This document shows positions 1 to 7,958 of a DNA stretch of 64,000 bases, in pieces. Positions within the stretch are counted from its first letter, which is position 1, and every line of letters begins with the position of its first letter. A program made the position numbers and the translations under genes. The notes beneath the pieces are model-generated. The model ran no database searches and was not told the DNA's origin. It saw only the letters and a program-made list of their open reading frames with translations. The DNA is from Sphingobium sp. KCTC 72723 (GTDB taxonomy: Bacteria > Pseudomonadota > Alphaproteobacteria > Sphingomonadales > Sphingomonadaceae): positions 1,364,001 through 1,428,000 of the forward strand of contig NZ_CP060388.1 in NCBI RefSeq assembly GCF_014280435.1, given 5' to 3'.

Positions 1-1961
1 CTGTAATAGCGCAGGCCAAGGCCAGTGCCGATGCGCAGGTCGCGAAAGCGCGGCAGGAAGCTGGTGGAGATATTGCCCGCATCCACGAACGGCACGACGC
101 CGAAATTGCCGAAGCGCACCCGCGCCTCCAGCGAAAACTCCGCCAGGCTCTTGCCGCCGACCGGATCGTCATCCTCGCCGAAACGCGGGCCGATCGCCTG
201 ATAGCCATAGCCGCGTACCGATGCGCCGCCACCGGCGTAAAAGCGGCGCGACGGGGCGATCTGTTCGACGGTCGATCCCAATATGGTGCCAAAACGCGCA
301 CGGGCGGCAACGACGATCCGTTCACTGACTGGCTGGTAGATGCTGCCGTCCAGCTGAACGCGGGTGTAACCGAACGTCTTGTCCTGAAACGAGATTTCCG
401 GGCTGATCCGGCCGCCCAGACGAAACCCCTTCGACGGGTTGAGCAGGTCGTCGCTGCCATCATAAGTCAGGCTGAGCGGGATGGCCGCGATCAAGAATGT
501 GCGCCGCGCACCGCCGGAAAAGGCATCCGCTTCATCCGATGCGATCAGTTCCGCGCCGACGCGCCACACCCAATCCTTCTGGAACAGGATGTTGGTCTGC
601 CGCTCCAACCCGCCCGACAAAGTGATGGTGCGCGCGTCATAAGCGTCGCGCCTGATGTTGCTGACCGACAGCAGGCCAGTCAGCACATTGTCGCGGCGAT
701 GGAAATTGTTGCGGCGGTAGGTGAAGGAAGCTGTCTGTTCCTGCGTTCCAACCACGCCGCGCACGGTCACGGCCCCTTCGGGCGGGAAAAGATTACGATG
801 CTGCCAGCTGATTTCGGCGCGATAGCCTTCGCCCGTGCCATAGCCCAGTTCGCCCGCGACCGTGCGCAGCGGCGCCGGGCGCAGGTCGACGGCGAGGTCG
901 ACATGCTGGCCATCGCCCGCATCCTTTGGCGTCAGGCTGACCGAGGAAACAAGGCCGGTGGCGACGATGGCACGGCGCAGATCTTCTACGTCGGACGCCT
1001 TGTAGGGGTCATTCGGGTCGAAACGGGCAATGTCCTGCACATGGGCGGCATCGAATAACTGGTCGTCGCCCATCATGATTGCGCCGAAAGTGCGAAACCC
1101 GCCGGGTGTCACGATTATGTCGAGGTCGCCCTTGCGCTCCTCATGGTCGATGCGGACTTCGGCTTCGTCCACTTGCGCGAAGGGAAAGCCGCTTTCCGAC
1201 AGAGCGGTAGCCAGCGAATCGCGGCCCGCCAGGATGATGTCGGCATCCACCGGGTCGCCGGGCTTTGGCGGGAAGGCATCGCGCAGCGTCGTTTCGCGAT
1301 CGCCGGTTTCGGCCAGGCCAGTGACATCGACCGTATCGAGCAGATATTGGGTTCCCGGCGTCACGTCGAAGGTGACGGCCAATCGGTCGCTGCCCGCTGC
1401 GGGCGCACCGACTGCGCCCCTTATGCGCGCGGCATAATAGCCCTTCGCGCGCAGCAGCCGGTCGATGAGGTCGCTGTCCTCCTTGATCCGGCGATTGATC
1501 TGCGCAAGGTTGGCAGGCTTCCCCTGCCCCTGCCGCAGGACCGACAATTCATCGAAGCGCAGCGTGAATTGCGCGTCGGCAATATTGTCTATGCCGCCCA
1601 GCGTCACGGTATAGCGGCGTTCTTCCCCGGTATCGGCGAAAACAGGGGTGTCATCCACAGGGTCGCTGGACGTCGGCGTGTCGAAAGCCGGCGCGGTCGC
1701 AGCCGATTGCACATCGGCCGGATCATCGGGCAGCGGAGCGACGCTGTCAGGTTGCGCCATGTCGGGCCAATCCAGCCCTATGTCCGGCATAGCGTCGAGC
1801 GGCTGGTCAACGTCCGGCGCAGCGATATCGGGCAGGGATGGCGGGGCAGCATCCTGCGCCCGCGCCAGGCAGGGCGCAGCCAACAGCAACGGAGCCAGAA
1901 GAAGCCGTGCGGGATGCGGGCGGCCAGAAGCGCGGCAACGGTTCCGCAAACCATGGGTCAT
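1..1961 (-). CDS. tamA: TamA/BamA-type outer-membrane assembly protein (partial)
   Basis: Outer-membrane beta-barrel assembly factor of the Omp85 superfamily, expected to help insert autotransporter-like proteins. It starts at the ATG at 1961 and runs off the left edge of the window, so the C-terminal strands are missing. About 650 residues are seen: a signal peptide of roughly 35 residues ending near CLARAQ, an acidic Pro/Asp-rich stretch, POTRA-like domains at roughly 120-310, then a barrel with many aromatic and Gly-rich strands. The Omp85 signature VRGY is present (GGASVRGYGYQ, near residue 580). It follows the rcdA-like gene on the same strand with a 71-nt gap. A TamB-type partner would be expected just outside the window. 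BamA is less likely because the POTRA region is short. Confidence 0.85.
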   Translation of the reverse strand, partial: MTHGLRNRCRASGRPHPARLLLAPLLLAAPCLARAQDAAPPSLPDIAAPDVDQPLDAMPDIGLDWPDMAQPDSVAPLPDDPADVQSAATAPAFDTPTSSDPVDDTPVFADTGEERRYTVTLGGIDNIADAQFTLRFDELSVLRQGQGKPANLAQINRRIKEDSDLIDRLLRAKGYYAARIRGAVGAPAAGSDRLAVTFDVTPGTQYLLDTVDVTGLAETGDRETTLRDAFPPKPGDPVDADIILAGRDSLATALSESGFPFAQVDEAEVRIDHEERKGDLDIIVTPGGFRTFGAIMMGDDQLFDAAHVQDIARFDPNDPYKASDVEDLRRAIVATGLVSSVSLTPKDAGDGQHVDLAVDLRPAPLRTVAGELGYGTGEGYRAEISWQHRNLFPPEGAVTVRGVVGTQEQTASFTYRRNNFHRRDNVLTGLLSVSNIRRDAYDARTITLSGGLERQTNILFQKDWVWRVGAELIASDEADAFSGGARRTFLIAAIPLSLTYDGSDDLLNPSKGFRLGGRISPEISFQDKTFGYTRVQLDGSIYQPVSERIVVAARARFGTILGSTVEQIAPSRRFYAGGGASVRGYGYQAIGPRFGEDDDPVGGKSLAEFSLEARVRFGNFGVVPFVDAGNISTSFLPRFRDLRIGTGLGLRYY

Positions 1962-2032
1962 GCCGCTGGTCTAGCCCAAGTGCGGACGCAAAGGCCAGCC
2001 CCGAAACGCACGATCACGCGCCAATGCAATGA

Positions 2033-2539
2033 TCAGAAGGCGGACTGCAAACGATCAAACAATGCACGCGCCGGATTGGCATCCGCCATGGTTGCCGGAC
2101 GCATCATGATATCCATGCGATCCTGAAGTCGGCCGACACGATGATAGAGTTCCTGGCTGGCCTCTATCAACGAACGCGCCGCGAAGGGGAAATCGGCGGC
2201 CACGGCACCATCGGTTTCCGCCGCGCGGCCCAGCCGATATTTTTCGTCCATCAGGTCCATGTCGCCAATTTCACCGCGCTGCCAAGCGCGCTGGCTGAGC
2301 AGCCAGGCAATGACGTGCATCAGGCGGGTCGTGACCTTGAGCGATTCGCAGGCGAAGGCCACGCGACGCAGCGGGTCGGCAATACCATCGTCCAGCGCGC
2401 TACCGCCGTCGAAATAGGACCGTGCCTCGTCAGCCATCACCATGGCTTCGAGATAAAGACCATCGACAAGCCGCCGGTGAAGGCCGCGATCAAGAAAGGC
2501 TGCGCTCTGCATCCCCGATGCGTTGCACATTATCGTCAT
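2033..2539 (-). CDS. rcdA: RcdA-like DUF1465 protein
   Basis: DUF1465 family, which includes Caulobacter RcdA, the adaptor that helps deliver CtrA and other substrates to ClpXP at the G1-S transition. The family signature is clear: LVDGLYLEAMVMADEARSYF followed by RRVAFACESLKVTTRLMH and a WLLSQRA helix. The protein is a compact all-helical 168 residues if the ATG at 2539 is used, close to the roughly 175 of the Caulobacter protein. An in-frame ATG at 2611 would add 24 residues that do not look like the family, and other ATGs lie at 2530 and 2512. A TTAACCAT motif (2604-2611), the CtrA half-site pattern, lies about 65 nt upstream of the chosen start and would fit feedback control. Function in this organism is inferred. 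Confidence 0.8.
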   Translation of the reverse strand: MTIMCNASGMQSAAFLDRGLHRRLVDGLYLEAMVMADEARSYFDGGSALDDGIADPLRRVAFACESLKVTTRLMHVIAWLLSQRAWQRGEIGDMDLMDEKYRLGRAAETDGAVAADFPFAARSLIEASQELYHRVGRLQDRMDIMMRPATMADANPARALFDRLQSAF

Positions 2540-2603
2540 ATTGTCAGGCCTAATGCAGCGGGCTGGCCAGCCAATGTCCCATTCAGGGCCGGTTAGCGCG
2601 CGG

Positions 2604-2611
2604 TTAACCAT
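2604..2611. promoter_or_regulatory. Candidate CtrA half-site upstream of rcdA
   Basis: An exact TTAACCAT octamer lies about 65 nt upstream of the chosen rcdA start. In alphaproteobacteria the TTAACC/TTAACCAT pattern marks CtrA-controlled promoters. An 8-mer can occur by chance, and position and gene function are the only support. Confidence 0.35.
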
Positions 2612-2653
2612 GAAAAGCCCTGACCGCTCGTATCAGGCGCAGATATTGCGCGA

Positions 2654-2851
2654 TCAGGCGATGATGTCGGGGACCAGTGCATCTTCCAGCAGGACGATTT
2701 CATCGCGCAACCGCAATTTGCGCTTTTTGAAGCGGGCAATCTGCATCTGATCGCCACCGCCTGTATCGGCCAGCGCCGCGATGGCGCTGTCGAGATCGCG
2801 ATGTTCGACCCGCAACGCTTCCAGCCGACGCATGATGTCTTCCCGGCTCAT
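2654..2851 (-). CDS. YdcH family protein (DUF465)
   Basis: Small 65-residue helical protein of the YdcH/DUF465 family. It shows the expected layout: an N-terminal MSREDIMRRLEALRVEHRDLD helix, a short linker, and the conserved second helix FKKRKLRLRDEIVLLED. The family forms short coiled-coil hairpins, is common in proteobacteria, and has no established biochemical role. It lies upstream of rcdA on the same strand and divergent from a second, shorter YdcH gene at 3024, so this is a pair of paralogues around one intergenic region. Confidence 0.8.
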   Translation of the reverse strand: MSREDIMRRLEALRVEHRDLDSAIAALADTGGGDQMQIARFKKRKLRLRDEIVLLEDALVPDIIA

Positions 2852-3023
2852 TGCGTCTCCGATTTACGACCCAGACTTCTCATTTCGCCTGAATAGCCCG
2901 GCCGTCCGATGCGGGCCATCGCAAAATTTCCTGCAACCCGGCGCAAAGCGCGAATCAGCGCGAGACAAGGCGAATATTTTTTGATCTACTTCGTCATCCA
3001 TTACCCCTCATCTGGAGAATGTC

Positions 3024-3182
3024 ATGGAAAACAGCCATATTTCAGCTCTTTCAGCCAAACATGCCGGCCTTGATGCGCGAATCAAGGCGGAGTCGAGTCG
3101 GCCCATGCCCGACGTCATTCTGGTGGCCTCGCTCAAGAAGCAGAAATTGCGGCTGAAAGAGGAGATGTCGGCGCAGCATTGA
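3024..3182 (+). CDS. Short YdcH family protein (DUF465)
   Basis: A 52-residue YdcH-type protein starting MENSHISALSAKHAGLDARI and ending with the family's basic-acidic helix LKKQKLRLKEEMSAQ. A good ribosome-binding site (TGGAGAA) lies 8 nt before the ATG. It is divergent from the longer YdcH gene ending at 2851. The two share the K-KLRL-(K/R)-(D/E)-E core, so they are likely paralogues. The gene is easily missed because of its length, but its codon use and family motif support it. Confidence 0.75.
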   Translation: MENSHISALSAKHAGLDARIKAESSRPMPDVILVASLKKQKLRLKEEMSAQH

Positions 3183-3367
3183 TTGCTGGGTCGCTTCGAC
3201 CTGGGAGGCGTTCAGGGTCCGGCGGCGACAGACCGCCGACCCGGCGCTTGCCGTCAAGAACGCCAAGATATTTTGCCCGGACAATCGGAAATCCGCCCGG
3301 CGGCAGGCCGCGCTGCGACCCGTAGGTCAGCGGGGTATAAGGAATAACGACGCCGAAACGTCCGCTG

Positions 3368-3739
3368 TCAGCGGCGCGACTGGCTCATGTTGGCCGGGCG
3401 CAGATAGTCGGGCAATTGCTGGGCTACGCCATTGGATACCGGCTTGCGGGCCAGTTGCGGGTCGATGGCTTCGTCGAACGCCAGGCCGACCTTGTCGCCC
3501 CGCGCCCATGCGACCGTGGCAGAAACCTTGCCGATGCCCCGCAGGTCAAATTCGACCTGCGTTCCGGCAGGAACGGCGCGCTCGCAATCCGCCATCAGGC
3601 CTGTTGCCGACAAGTTGCGAATACGCGCCTTGCCAAGCGGGACGCCTTCGGGCGTGCTGAAACTGGTCAGCAGGAACAAGCTGTCGCGCGGCGCAGAGCG
3701 TGCCGGGCCGCGATCGGCACTATCCTGTTCTTCGTTCAT
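3368..3739 (-). CDS. PilZ domain protein
   Basis: A 123-residue protein with one PilZ-like domain, a fold that often binds c-di-GMP. After an N-terminal arm, residues about 35-95 carry the core (ARIRNLSATGLMADCE, VEFDLRGIGKVSATVAWARGDKVGLAFDE) with the expected alternating strands. The canonical c-di-GMP-binding RxxxR arm is not obvious, and the D/NxSxxG motif appears as NLSATG, so binding of the nucleotide is uncertain. Many sphingomonads carry several such stand-alone PilZ proteins. It lies upstream of nothing obvious: the 185 nt between it and the YdcH gene contain no convincing gene. Confidence 0.75.
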   Translation of the reverse strand: MNEEQDSADRGPARSAPRDSLFLLTSFSTPEGVPLGKARIRNLSATGLMADCERAVPAGTQVEFDLRGIGKVSATVAWARGDKVGLAFDEAIDPQLARKPVSNGVAQQLPDYLRPANMSQSRR

Positions 3740-3806
3740 GTTCAGACCCGTGCCTAAAGTGCCAGTTTGATGCGGGCAGAATAGACGATGGGGAATGGAA
3801 GAAAGG

Positions 3807-4271
3807 TTAATCGTCGCGGGAGATTTTTTCCTGCCGCTCGTGCTTTTCCTGCGCTTCGACCGTCATGGTCGCGATCGGCCGGGCTTCCAGACGACCCAGC
3901 GAAATCGGTTCGCCGGTCACTTCGCAATAGCCATATTCGCCATCGTCGATGCGGCGCAGGGCGGATTCGATCTTGGAGATCAGCTTGCGCTGGCGGTCGC
4001 GGGTGCGCAATTCGATGGACCAGTCGGTTTCGCTGGACGCCCGGTCGTTGAGGTCAGGTTCGCGCAGCGGTTCATTCTGAAGCACGGCAAGCGTGCCTTC
4101 CGCTTCGCTCAATATCTGCTTCTTCCATCCCCACAGCCGCTGGCGGAAATATTCCAGCTGAAGCGGGTTCATGAATTCTTCGTCGGACGAAGGCCGGTAA
4201 TCGGCAGGAAGCGTTACAGTCGACTTGGGCGGCTTATCACCGTCTTTATCGGAATTCAGGACCGATGCCAT
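3807..4271 (-). CDS. dksA: RNA polymerase-binding transcription factor DksA
   Basis: A 154-residue DksA homologue. It enters the RNA polymerase secondary channel and, with ppGpp, tunes stable-RNA and amino-acid promoters. Residues about 35-110 form the coiled coil, with acidic residues near the tip (DLNDRASSETDW). The zinc-finger region is YGYCEVTGEPISLGRLEARP (113-132), where only Cys116 of the usual four cysteines remains. This cysteine-poor form is common in alphaproteobacterial DksA, so it is not a defect by itself. The start at ATG 4271 gives MASVLNSDKD and matches family length; the longer in-frame extension to 4562 is unlikely to be coding. It is divergent from the repeat-rich protein gene at 4694. 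Confidence 0.9.
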   Translation of the reverse strand: MASVLNSDKDGDKPPKSTVTLPADYRPSSDEEFMNPLQLEYFRQRLWGWKKQILSEAEGTLAVLQNEPLREPDLNDRASSETDWSIELRTRDRQRKLISKIESALRRIDDGEYGYCEVTGEPISLGRLEARPIATMTVEAQEKHERQEKISRDD

Positions 4272-4515
4272 CTGGCTCTCCGACTCGCTTGCCCCCGCAG
4301 CATAAAGCTCCGGGCGCCCATGACTTTTTACTGAGGGCGCCTCATAGCCATGGGCGCAAGGCGACACAAGCGGGCAATCTTCCGCCTGCCGCATTCCATG
4401 CCTGTTCCTTTGCGAATCCCCCGGCGACCCCGACAGGGTGCGATGATGACCGCAAACAGAGAAGCGACGCGCCAGTCCTTTACCGGAAGCCCCATAGTCG
4501 TTCCATAGTGGGACG

Positions 4516-4594
4516 TTAACCATCCCCTTGAGAAGACGGCAGGATTTCCCTCGACTTGGCACCTACATTCAGGGTTAACGGCATTGCAGTTAAC
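4516..4594. promoter_or_regulatory. Candidate CtrA-type promoter region
   Basis: The 422-nt gap between dksA and the repeat-protein gene contains TTAACCAT (4516-4523). It also has a pair of GTTAAC hexamers around 4574-4594, spaced by 9 nt. Both resemble CtrA recognition sequences seen in alphaproteobacteria. Position upstream of a probable surface protein is plausible for cell-cycle control. The rest of the gap shows no gene. The binding itself is inference. Confidence 0.35.
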
Positions 4595-4693
4595 GCTTTC
4601 TTTTGCGTTCTTAGGCACAGGAAGTTCTCACCAGTCCGGCATTGGATAACGCCAGTGCCGGGTTCCGGGGGAAACAGAAAAAGAGTGGATCCT

Positions 4694-5689
4694 ATGTCGG
4701 TACGGATGGCATTGGCTAAGTTATGCGCCTGCACTTGCGGCGGGGCGATCATTGGCGGGGGCGCCGTGCATGTTGCAGAAAGCGCCCGGCCTGCGGTTGT
4801 TCACAGCAACAAGAGCATGAAGGCCGCGCCCAAGAAGCGCTATGCCGTGCGGACAGTGAAGCGCAAGGTGGTGCGCACGGTCACGGCCTGCGCGCCGCAG
4901 ACGGTGACGGTGACCAGCCAGCAGGGTCCAATCCCCCTGCCCGCGCCGATGCCGATGCCGATGGCGGAAATGCCGATGATGTCGGGTGGCGGCGGTTCTG
5001 TGCCAGTCGTCCTGGGCGGCGGCGGCGGATTTGGCGGCGGCGGCGGTTTCATGGGCGGCTTCTTTGGCGGCGGCGGTGGTGGCAGCGGTGGCGGATCGGT
5101 CGTGATCTCCTCCACCAGCAGCTCGACCGGCGGCATCAGCAGTTCGACCAGTTCCACCACCGGCGGCGTTTCGACGTCCACCGGCGGGGTTTCCACCTCG
5201 ACCGGCGGCGTATCTACATCGACCGGCGGGGTATCGACGTCGACGGGTGGCGTGTCCACGTCGAGCGGCAATGTGTCGACATCGAGTGGTAATGTTTCCA
5301 CGTCCAGCGGCGTGAGCAGTTCTTCTTCGTCCAGTTCGTCCTCATCCTCTTCCTCCTCGTCCAGTTCCTCGTCGAGCAGTTCGGGCGGGTCGAGTGGCGG
5401 AAAGCCGGGCAAGCCCGGTCATGGTTCGTCCGGTGGCGGATCGAACGGCGGGAGTGGCGGTTCCGGCGGCAGTTCGGGTTCGAGCGGCAGCAGCGGCGCA
5501 TCGACGGGCAGCACGTCTTCGTCCACCAGCAGCAGTTCGTCGTCGAGCGGCAGTTCGGGCGGATCGGGCGGCAGCACCGGCGGCACGGACGTTCCTGCCC
5601 CGCCGATGGTGTTGCTGTTCGGCGCAGCGGCAGTCGCGCTGATCGCCCGTCGGCGCTTTGCCGAACGCAAAGCGCAAAAAGCGGCCTGA
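4694..5689 (+). CDS. Ser/Gly-repeat exported protein with PEP-CTERM-like tail
   Basis: A 331-residue low-complexity protein. The N-terminus (MSVRMALAKLCACTCGG) is hydrophobic and a basic stretch (KRYAVRTVKRKVVRTV) follows. A Pro/Met segment and a Gly-rich block come next, then a run of tandem six-residue units of the GVSTST-G kind (nt about 5165-5310), then a long uninterrupted serine run and Gly/Ser spacers. The C-terminus has VPAPP, a single hydrophobic segment and a basic ARRR end, which matches the layout of PEP-CTERM/VPxxP sorting signals in Gram-negative bacteria. It may be a surface or matrix protein. Start 4694 was chosen over an in-frame 4556 because the signal-like segment begins here. 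No catalytic domain is visible. Confidence 0.65.
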   Translation: MSVRMALAKLCACTCGGAIIGGGAVHVAESARPAVVHSNKSMKAAPKKRYAVRTVKRKVVRTVTACAPQTVTVTSQQGPIPLPAPMPMPMAEMPMMSGGGGSVPVVLGGGGGFGGGGGFMGGFFGGGGGGSGGGSVVISSTSSSTGGISSSTSSTTGGVSTSTGGVSTSTGGVSTSTGGVSTSTGGVSTSSGNVSTSSGNVSTSSGVSSSSSSSSSSSSSSSSSSSSSSSGGSSGGKPGKPGHGSSGGGSNGGSGGSGGSSGSSGSSGASTGSTSSSTSSSSSSSGSSGGSGGSTGGTDVPAPPMVLLFGAAAVALIARRRFAERKAQKAA

Positions 5690-5702
5690 TAGTCCGGTCC
5701 TT

Positions 5703-5742
5703 AAAAAAGGGCGGCCCCGCAACGCGGTGCCGCCCTTTTTGC
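5703..5742. terminator. Bidirectional rho-independent terminator
   Basis: The hairpin GGGCGGC-CCCGCAACGCGGT-GCCGCCC is flanked by an A-run on the left and a T-run on the right. It separates the convergent repeat-protein gene and host-attachment-family gene and can serve both. Confidence 0.8.
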
Positions 5743-5754
5743 GTCTGCTGACCC

Positions 5755-6195
5755 TCAGTTTTCGGCGATGATCTTTTCGATGTCCGCCACCGGGTGGTTG
5801 ACCAGATCCTTGGCGATTTCACCGACCAGTCGGCTTTGCACTTCCTTGTGATAATGTTTGCGCATTTCGCCCAGCGCGGTAGGCGGGGCGACAATGATCA
5901 GCTTTTCATAATCCTGCGAAAAGGCGCGGCGTTTGAGGATGTCGGTCGCTTCGACCGCGAAGCGCGCTTCCTCCAGATCGTGGAAGCTGGTCTGTTCCAT
6001 GGAGCTGCGGTGGCTGCCGACCGAATTGAAAGCGCGGCCCGGCGCATCGGACGCCTGATCGCGGTCGGCGGGATTATCCTGCGTCCGCACATCTTCGGCC
6101 TCCAGATTGGGATAGGTCGCGTCGCCCTTGTTGCGGAAGAACAGCATCTTTCGCCCGTCGGCCACCAATATCATCGCGTCATGGTCGATCTGCAT
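5755..6195 (-). CDS. Host attachment family protein
   Basis: A 146-residue protein of the family described as 'protein required for attachment to host cells', related to bacterial eRF1-like (baeRF) folds. It begins MQIDHDAMILVADGRKMLFFRN, where the strand-helix start (VADGRKARFF-like) is typical, and ends with the conserved KLIIVAPPTALGEMRKHYH and LVGEIAKDLVNHPVADIEKI blocks. The Agrobacterium name comes from attachment phenotypes; the biochemical role is unclear and may involve ribosome-associated functions. It is transcribed away from serS and shares a bidirectional terminator with the repeat-protein gene. Confidence 0.75.
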   Translation of the reverse strand: MQIDHDAMILVADGRKMLFFRNKGDATYPNLEAEDVRTQDNPADRDQASDAPGRAFNSVGSHRSSMEQTSFHDLEEARFAVEATDILKRRAFSQDYEKLIIVAPPTALGEMRKHYHKEVQSRLVGEIAKDLVNHPVADIEKIIAEN

Positions 6196-6290
6196 CGCCG
6201 TCTCCTTTTTTCAGATTGTTGATGGGTGACCAACGGATGGCAGTGGCCAAGGGTTGCACGGCCGGTCGCGCGGCGGCATAGGACTGGCCC

Positions 6291-7571
6291 ATGCATGACA
6301 TCCGTTTCATCCGCGAAAATCCCGCCGCTTTCGATGCAGGGCTTGCCCGCCGTGGGCTGGCCCCGCTGTCCGCCGAGATATTGGCGCTCGATGCCCAGAG
6401 CCGGACGATCAAGACCCGGTTGCAGGAGGGGCAGGCCCGCCGCAACGAAGCGAGCAAGCTGATCGGCCAGGCCATGGCCGCTGGCGATCGGGACAAGGCA
6501 GAGGCGCTGAAGGCCGAGGTTGCGGCGTTGAAGGAAGATGCGCCTGCACTGGAAGCGCAGGACCGCGAGATTGGCGAGGCGCTGACGGGCAAGCTGGCGG
6601 CGATCCCCAACCTGCCCGCCGACGATGTGCCGCAGGGCGCGGATGAAGCCGACAATGTTGAGATGAGCCGTTGGGGCGTGCCGCGCAGCTTCGATTTCGC
6701 ACCGCAGGACCATGCCGATTTCGGCCCGGCGCTGGGGCTGGATTTCGAGGGCGGGGCGAAACTGTCGGGCGCGCGCTTCACCGCGCTGCGCGGCCAGATG
6801 GCGCGGCTGCACCGGGCGCTGGCGCAATATATGCTGGATATACAGAGCGGCGCGAACGGTTATGAAGAGGTCAACCCGCCGCTGCTGGTGCGGGATGAGG
6901 CTTTGTTCGGCACCGGGCAGTTGCCCAAATTTGCCGACGATCTGTTCCGCACGACCGATGGCCGCTGGCTGATCCCGACCGCCGAAGTATCGCTGACCAA
7001 TCTGGTTGCCGACCAGATCGTGCCGCTGGCCAGCCTGCCGGTGCGGCTGACGGCGCTGACCCCCTGCTTCCGGTCCGAAGCTGGGTCAGCCGGGCGCGAT
7101 ACGCGCGGCTTCATTCGCCAGCATCAGTTCGAGAAAGTCGAGCTGGTCGCGATCTGCGCGCCCGACGAGTCCGAGGCTGAACATGCGCGGATGTGCGCGG
7201 CGGCGGAGGGCATTTTGCAGGCGCTGAACCTGCCCTATCGCAAGATGCTGCTTTGCACCGGCGACATGGGTTTTGGCGCGCGCAAGACTTGGGATCTGGA
7301 AGTGTGGCTGCCCAGCCAGGACACCTATCGGGAGATCAGCTCCGTTTCCAACTGCGGCGATTTTCAGGCGCGGCGGATGAACGCCCGTTACAAGCCGGAG
7401 GGGGAGAAGCAGACGCGCTTCCTGCATACGCTGAACGGGTCGGGACTGGCGGTGGGGCGGACGCTGGTGGCGGTGCTGGAAAATTACCAGCAGGCCGATG
7501 GCAGCGTGATCGTGCCGGATGTGCTGATCCCCTATATGGGCGGCGTCACGAAGCTGGCATTGCCCGGTTGA
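6291..7571 (+). CDS. serS: Seryl-tRNA synthetase
   Basis: A 426-residue class II aminoacyl-tRNA synthetase that charges tRNA-Ser (and tRNA-Sec precursors where present). Residues 1-105 form the long coiled-coil arm ([19 protein letters not shown] start) that contacts the tRNA. Motif 2 is [17 protein letters not shown] and motif 3 includes [17 protein letters not shown], with the serine/ATP pocket residues typical of the family. Length and ends match the family. In many relatives surE follows serS before the LysM/M23 gene; here that position holds only a palindromic repeat. Confidence 0.97.
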   Translation: MHDIRFIRENPAAFDAGLARRGLAPLSAEILALDAQSRTIKTRLQEGQARRNEASKLIGQAMAAGDRDKAEALKAEVAALKEDAPALEAQDREIGEALTGKLAAIPNLPADDVPQGADEADNVEMSRWGVPRSFDFAPQDHADFGPALGLDFEGGAKLSGARFTALRGQMARLHRALAQYMLDIQSGANGYEEVNPPLLVRDEALFGTGQLPKFADDLFRTTDGRWLIPTAEVSLTNLVADQIVPLASLPVRLTALTPCFRSEAGSAGRDTRGFIRQHQFEKVELVAICAPDESEAEHARMCAAAEGILQALNLPYRKMLLCTGDMGFGARKTWDLEVWLPSQDTYREISSVSNCGDFQARRMNARYKPEGEKQTRFLHTLNGSGLAVGRTLVAVLENYQQADGSVIVPDVLIPYMGGVTKLALPG

Positions 7572-7826
7572 AAGCGGTGCCAGCCATGGCGTTTGGCGTG
7601 TGAAATAGACAGCGAGATGGACAGTGTTGCGCATAGCGGCAATATTCATTAGCACGCTAATTAAATCTGAAATATATCCCTATAAATCAATATCTTAATC
7701 TTCAAACTTGCTGAAAAATAGTCCGTAGAAGTGAGGCTGAATGGCGTCATCAGGCGCGCAGGGGCAGTTTGATTTTTCCTTGTCCGTTTCACGCTGGAGC
7801 GGGATGACCTGAGATTGATGCACCCC

Positions 7827-7894
7827 GTCATTGCGAGCGCAGCGAAGCAATCTGGCGGCACCACGATGGATTGCTTCGCTGCGCTCGCAATGAC
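7827..7894. repeat. Palindromic repeat with 26-bp arms
   Basis: Two perfect 26-bp inverted arms (7827-7852 and 7869-7894, starting GTCATTGCGAGCGCAGCG) flank a 16-nt loop. This sequence is a widely dispersed REP-like palindrome in alphaproteobacteria. It occupies the 387-nt gap between serS and the LysM/LytM gene, which otherwise contains no gene and is AT-richer at 7640-7720. Confidence 0.85.
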
Positions 7895-7958
7895 GAGTGA
7901 AATTAACGTCATCACGCTCTAGTGACTGGAAAGCGCCGCCCGATAGGATAGACAAAGC

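Noticed and set aside
3130..3390. Open minus-strand frame with protein-like stretch (IPYTPLTYGSQRGLPPGG) between the YdcH and PilZ genes
   Set aside because: About 80 codons without any ATG, GTG or TTG start in a sensible place and no ribosome-binding site; possibly a gene remnant, but not supportable.
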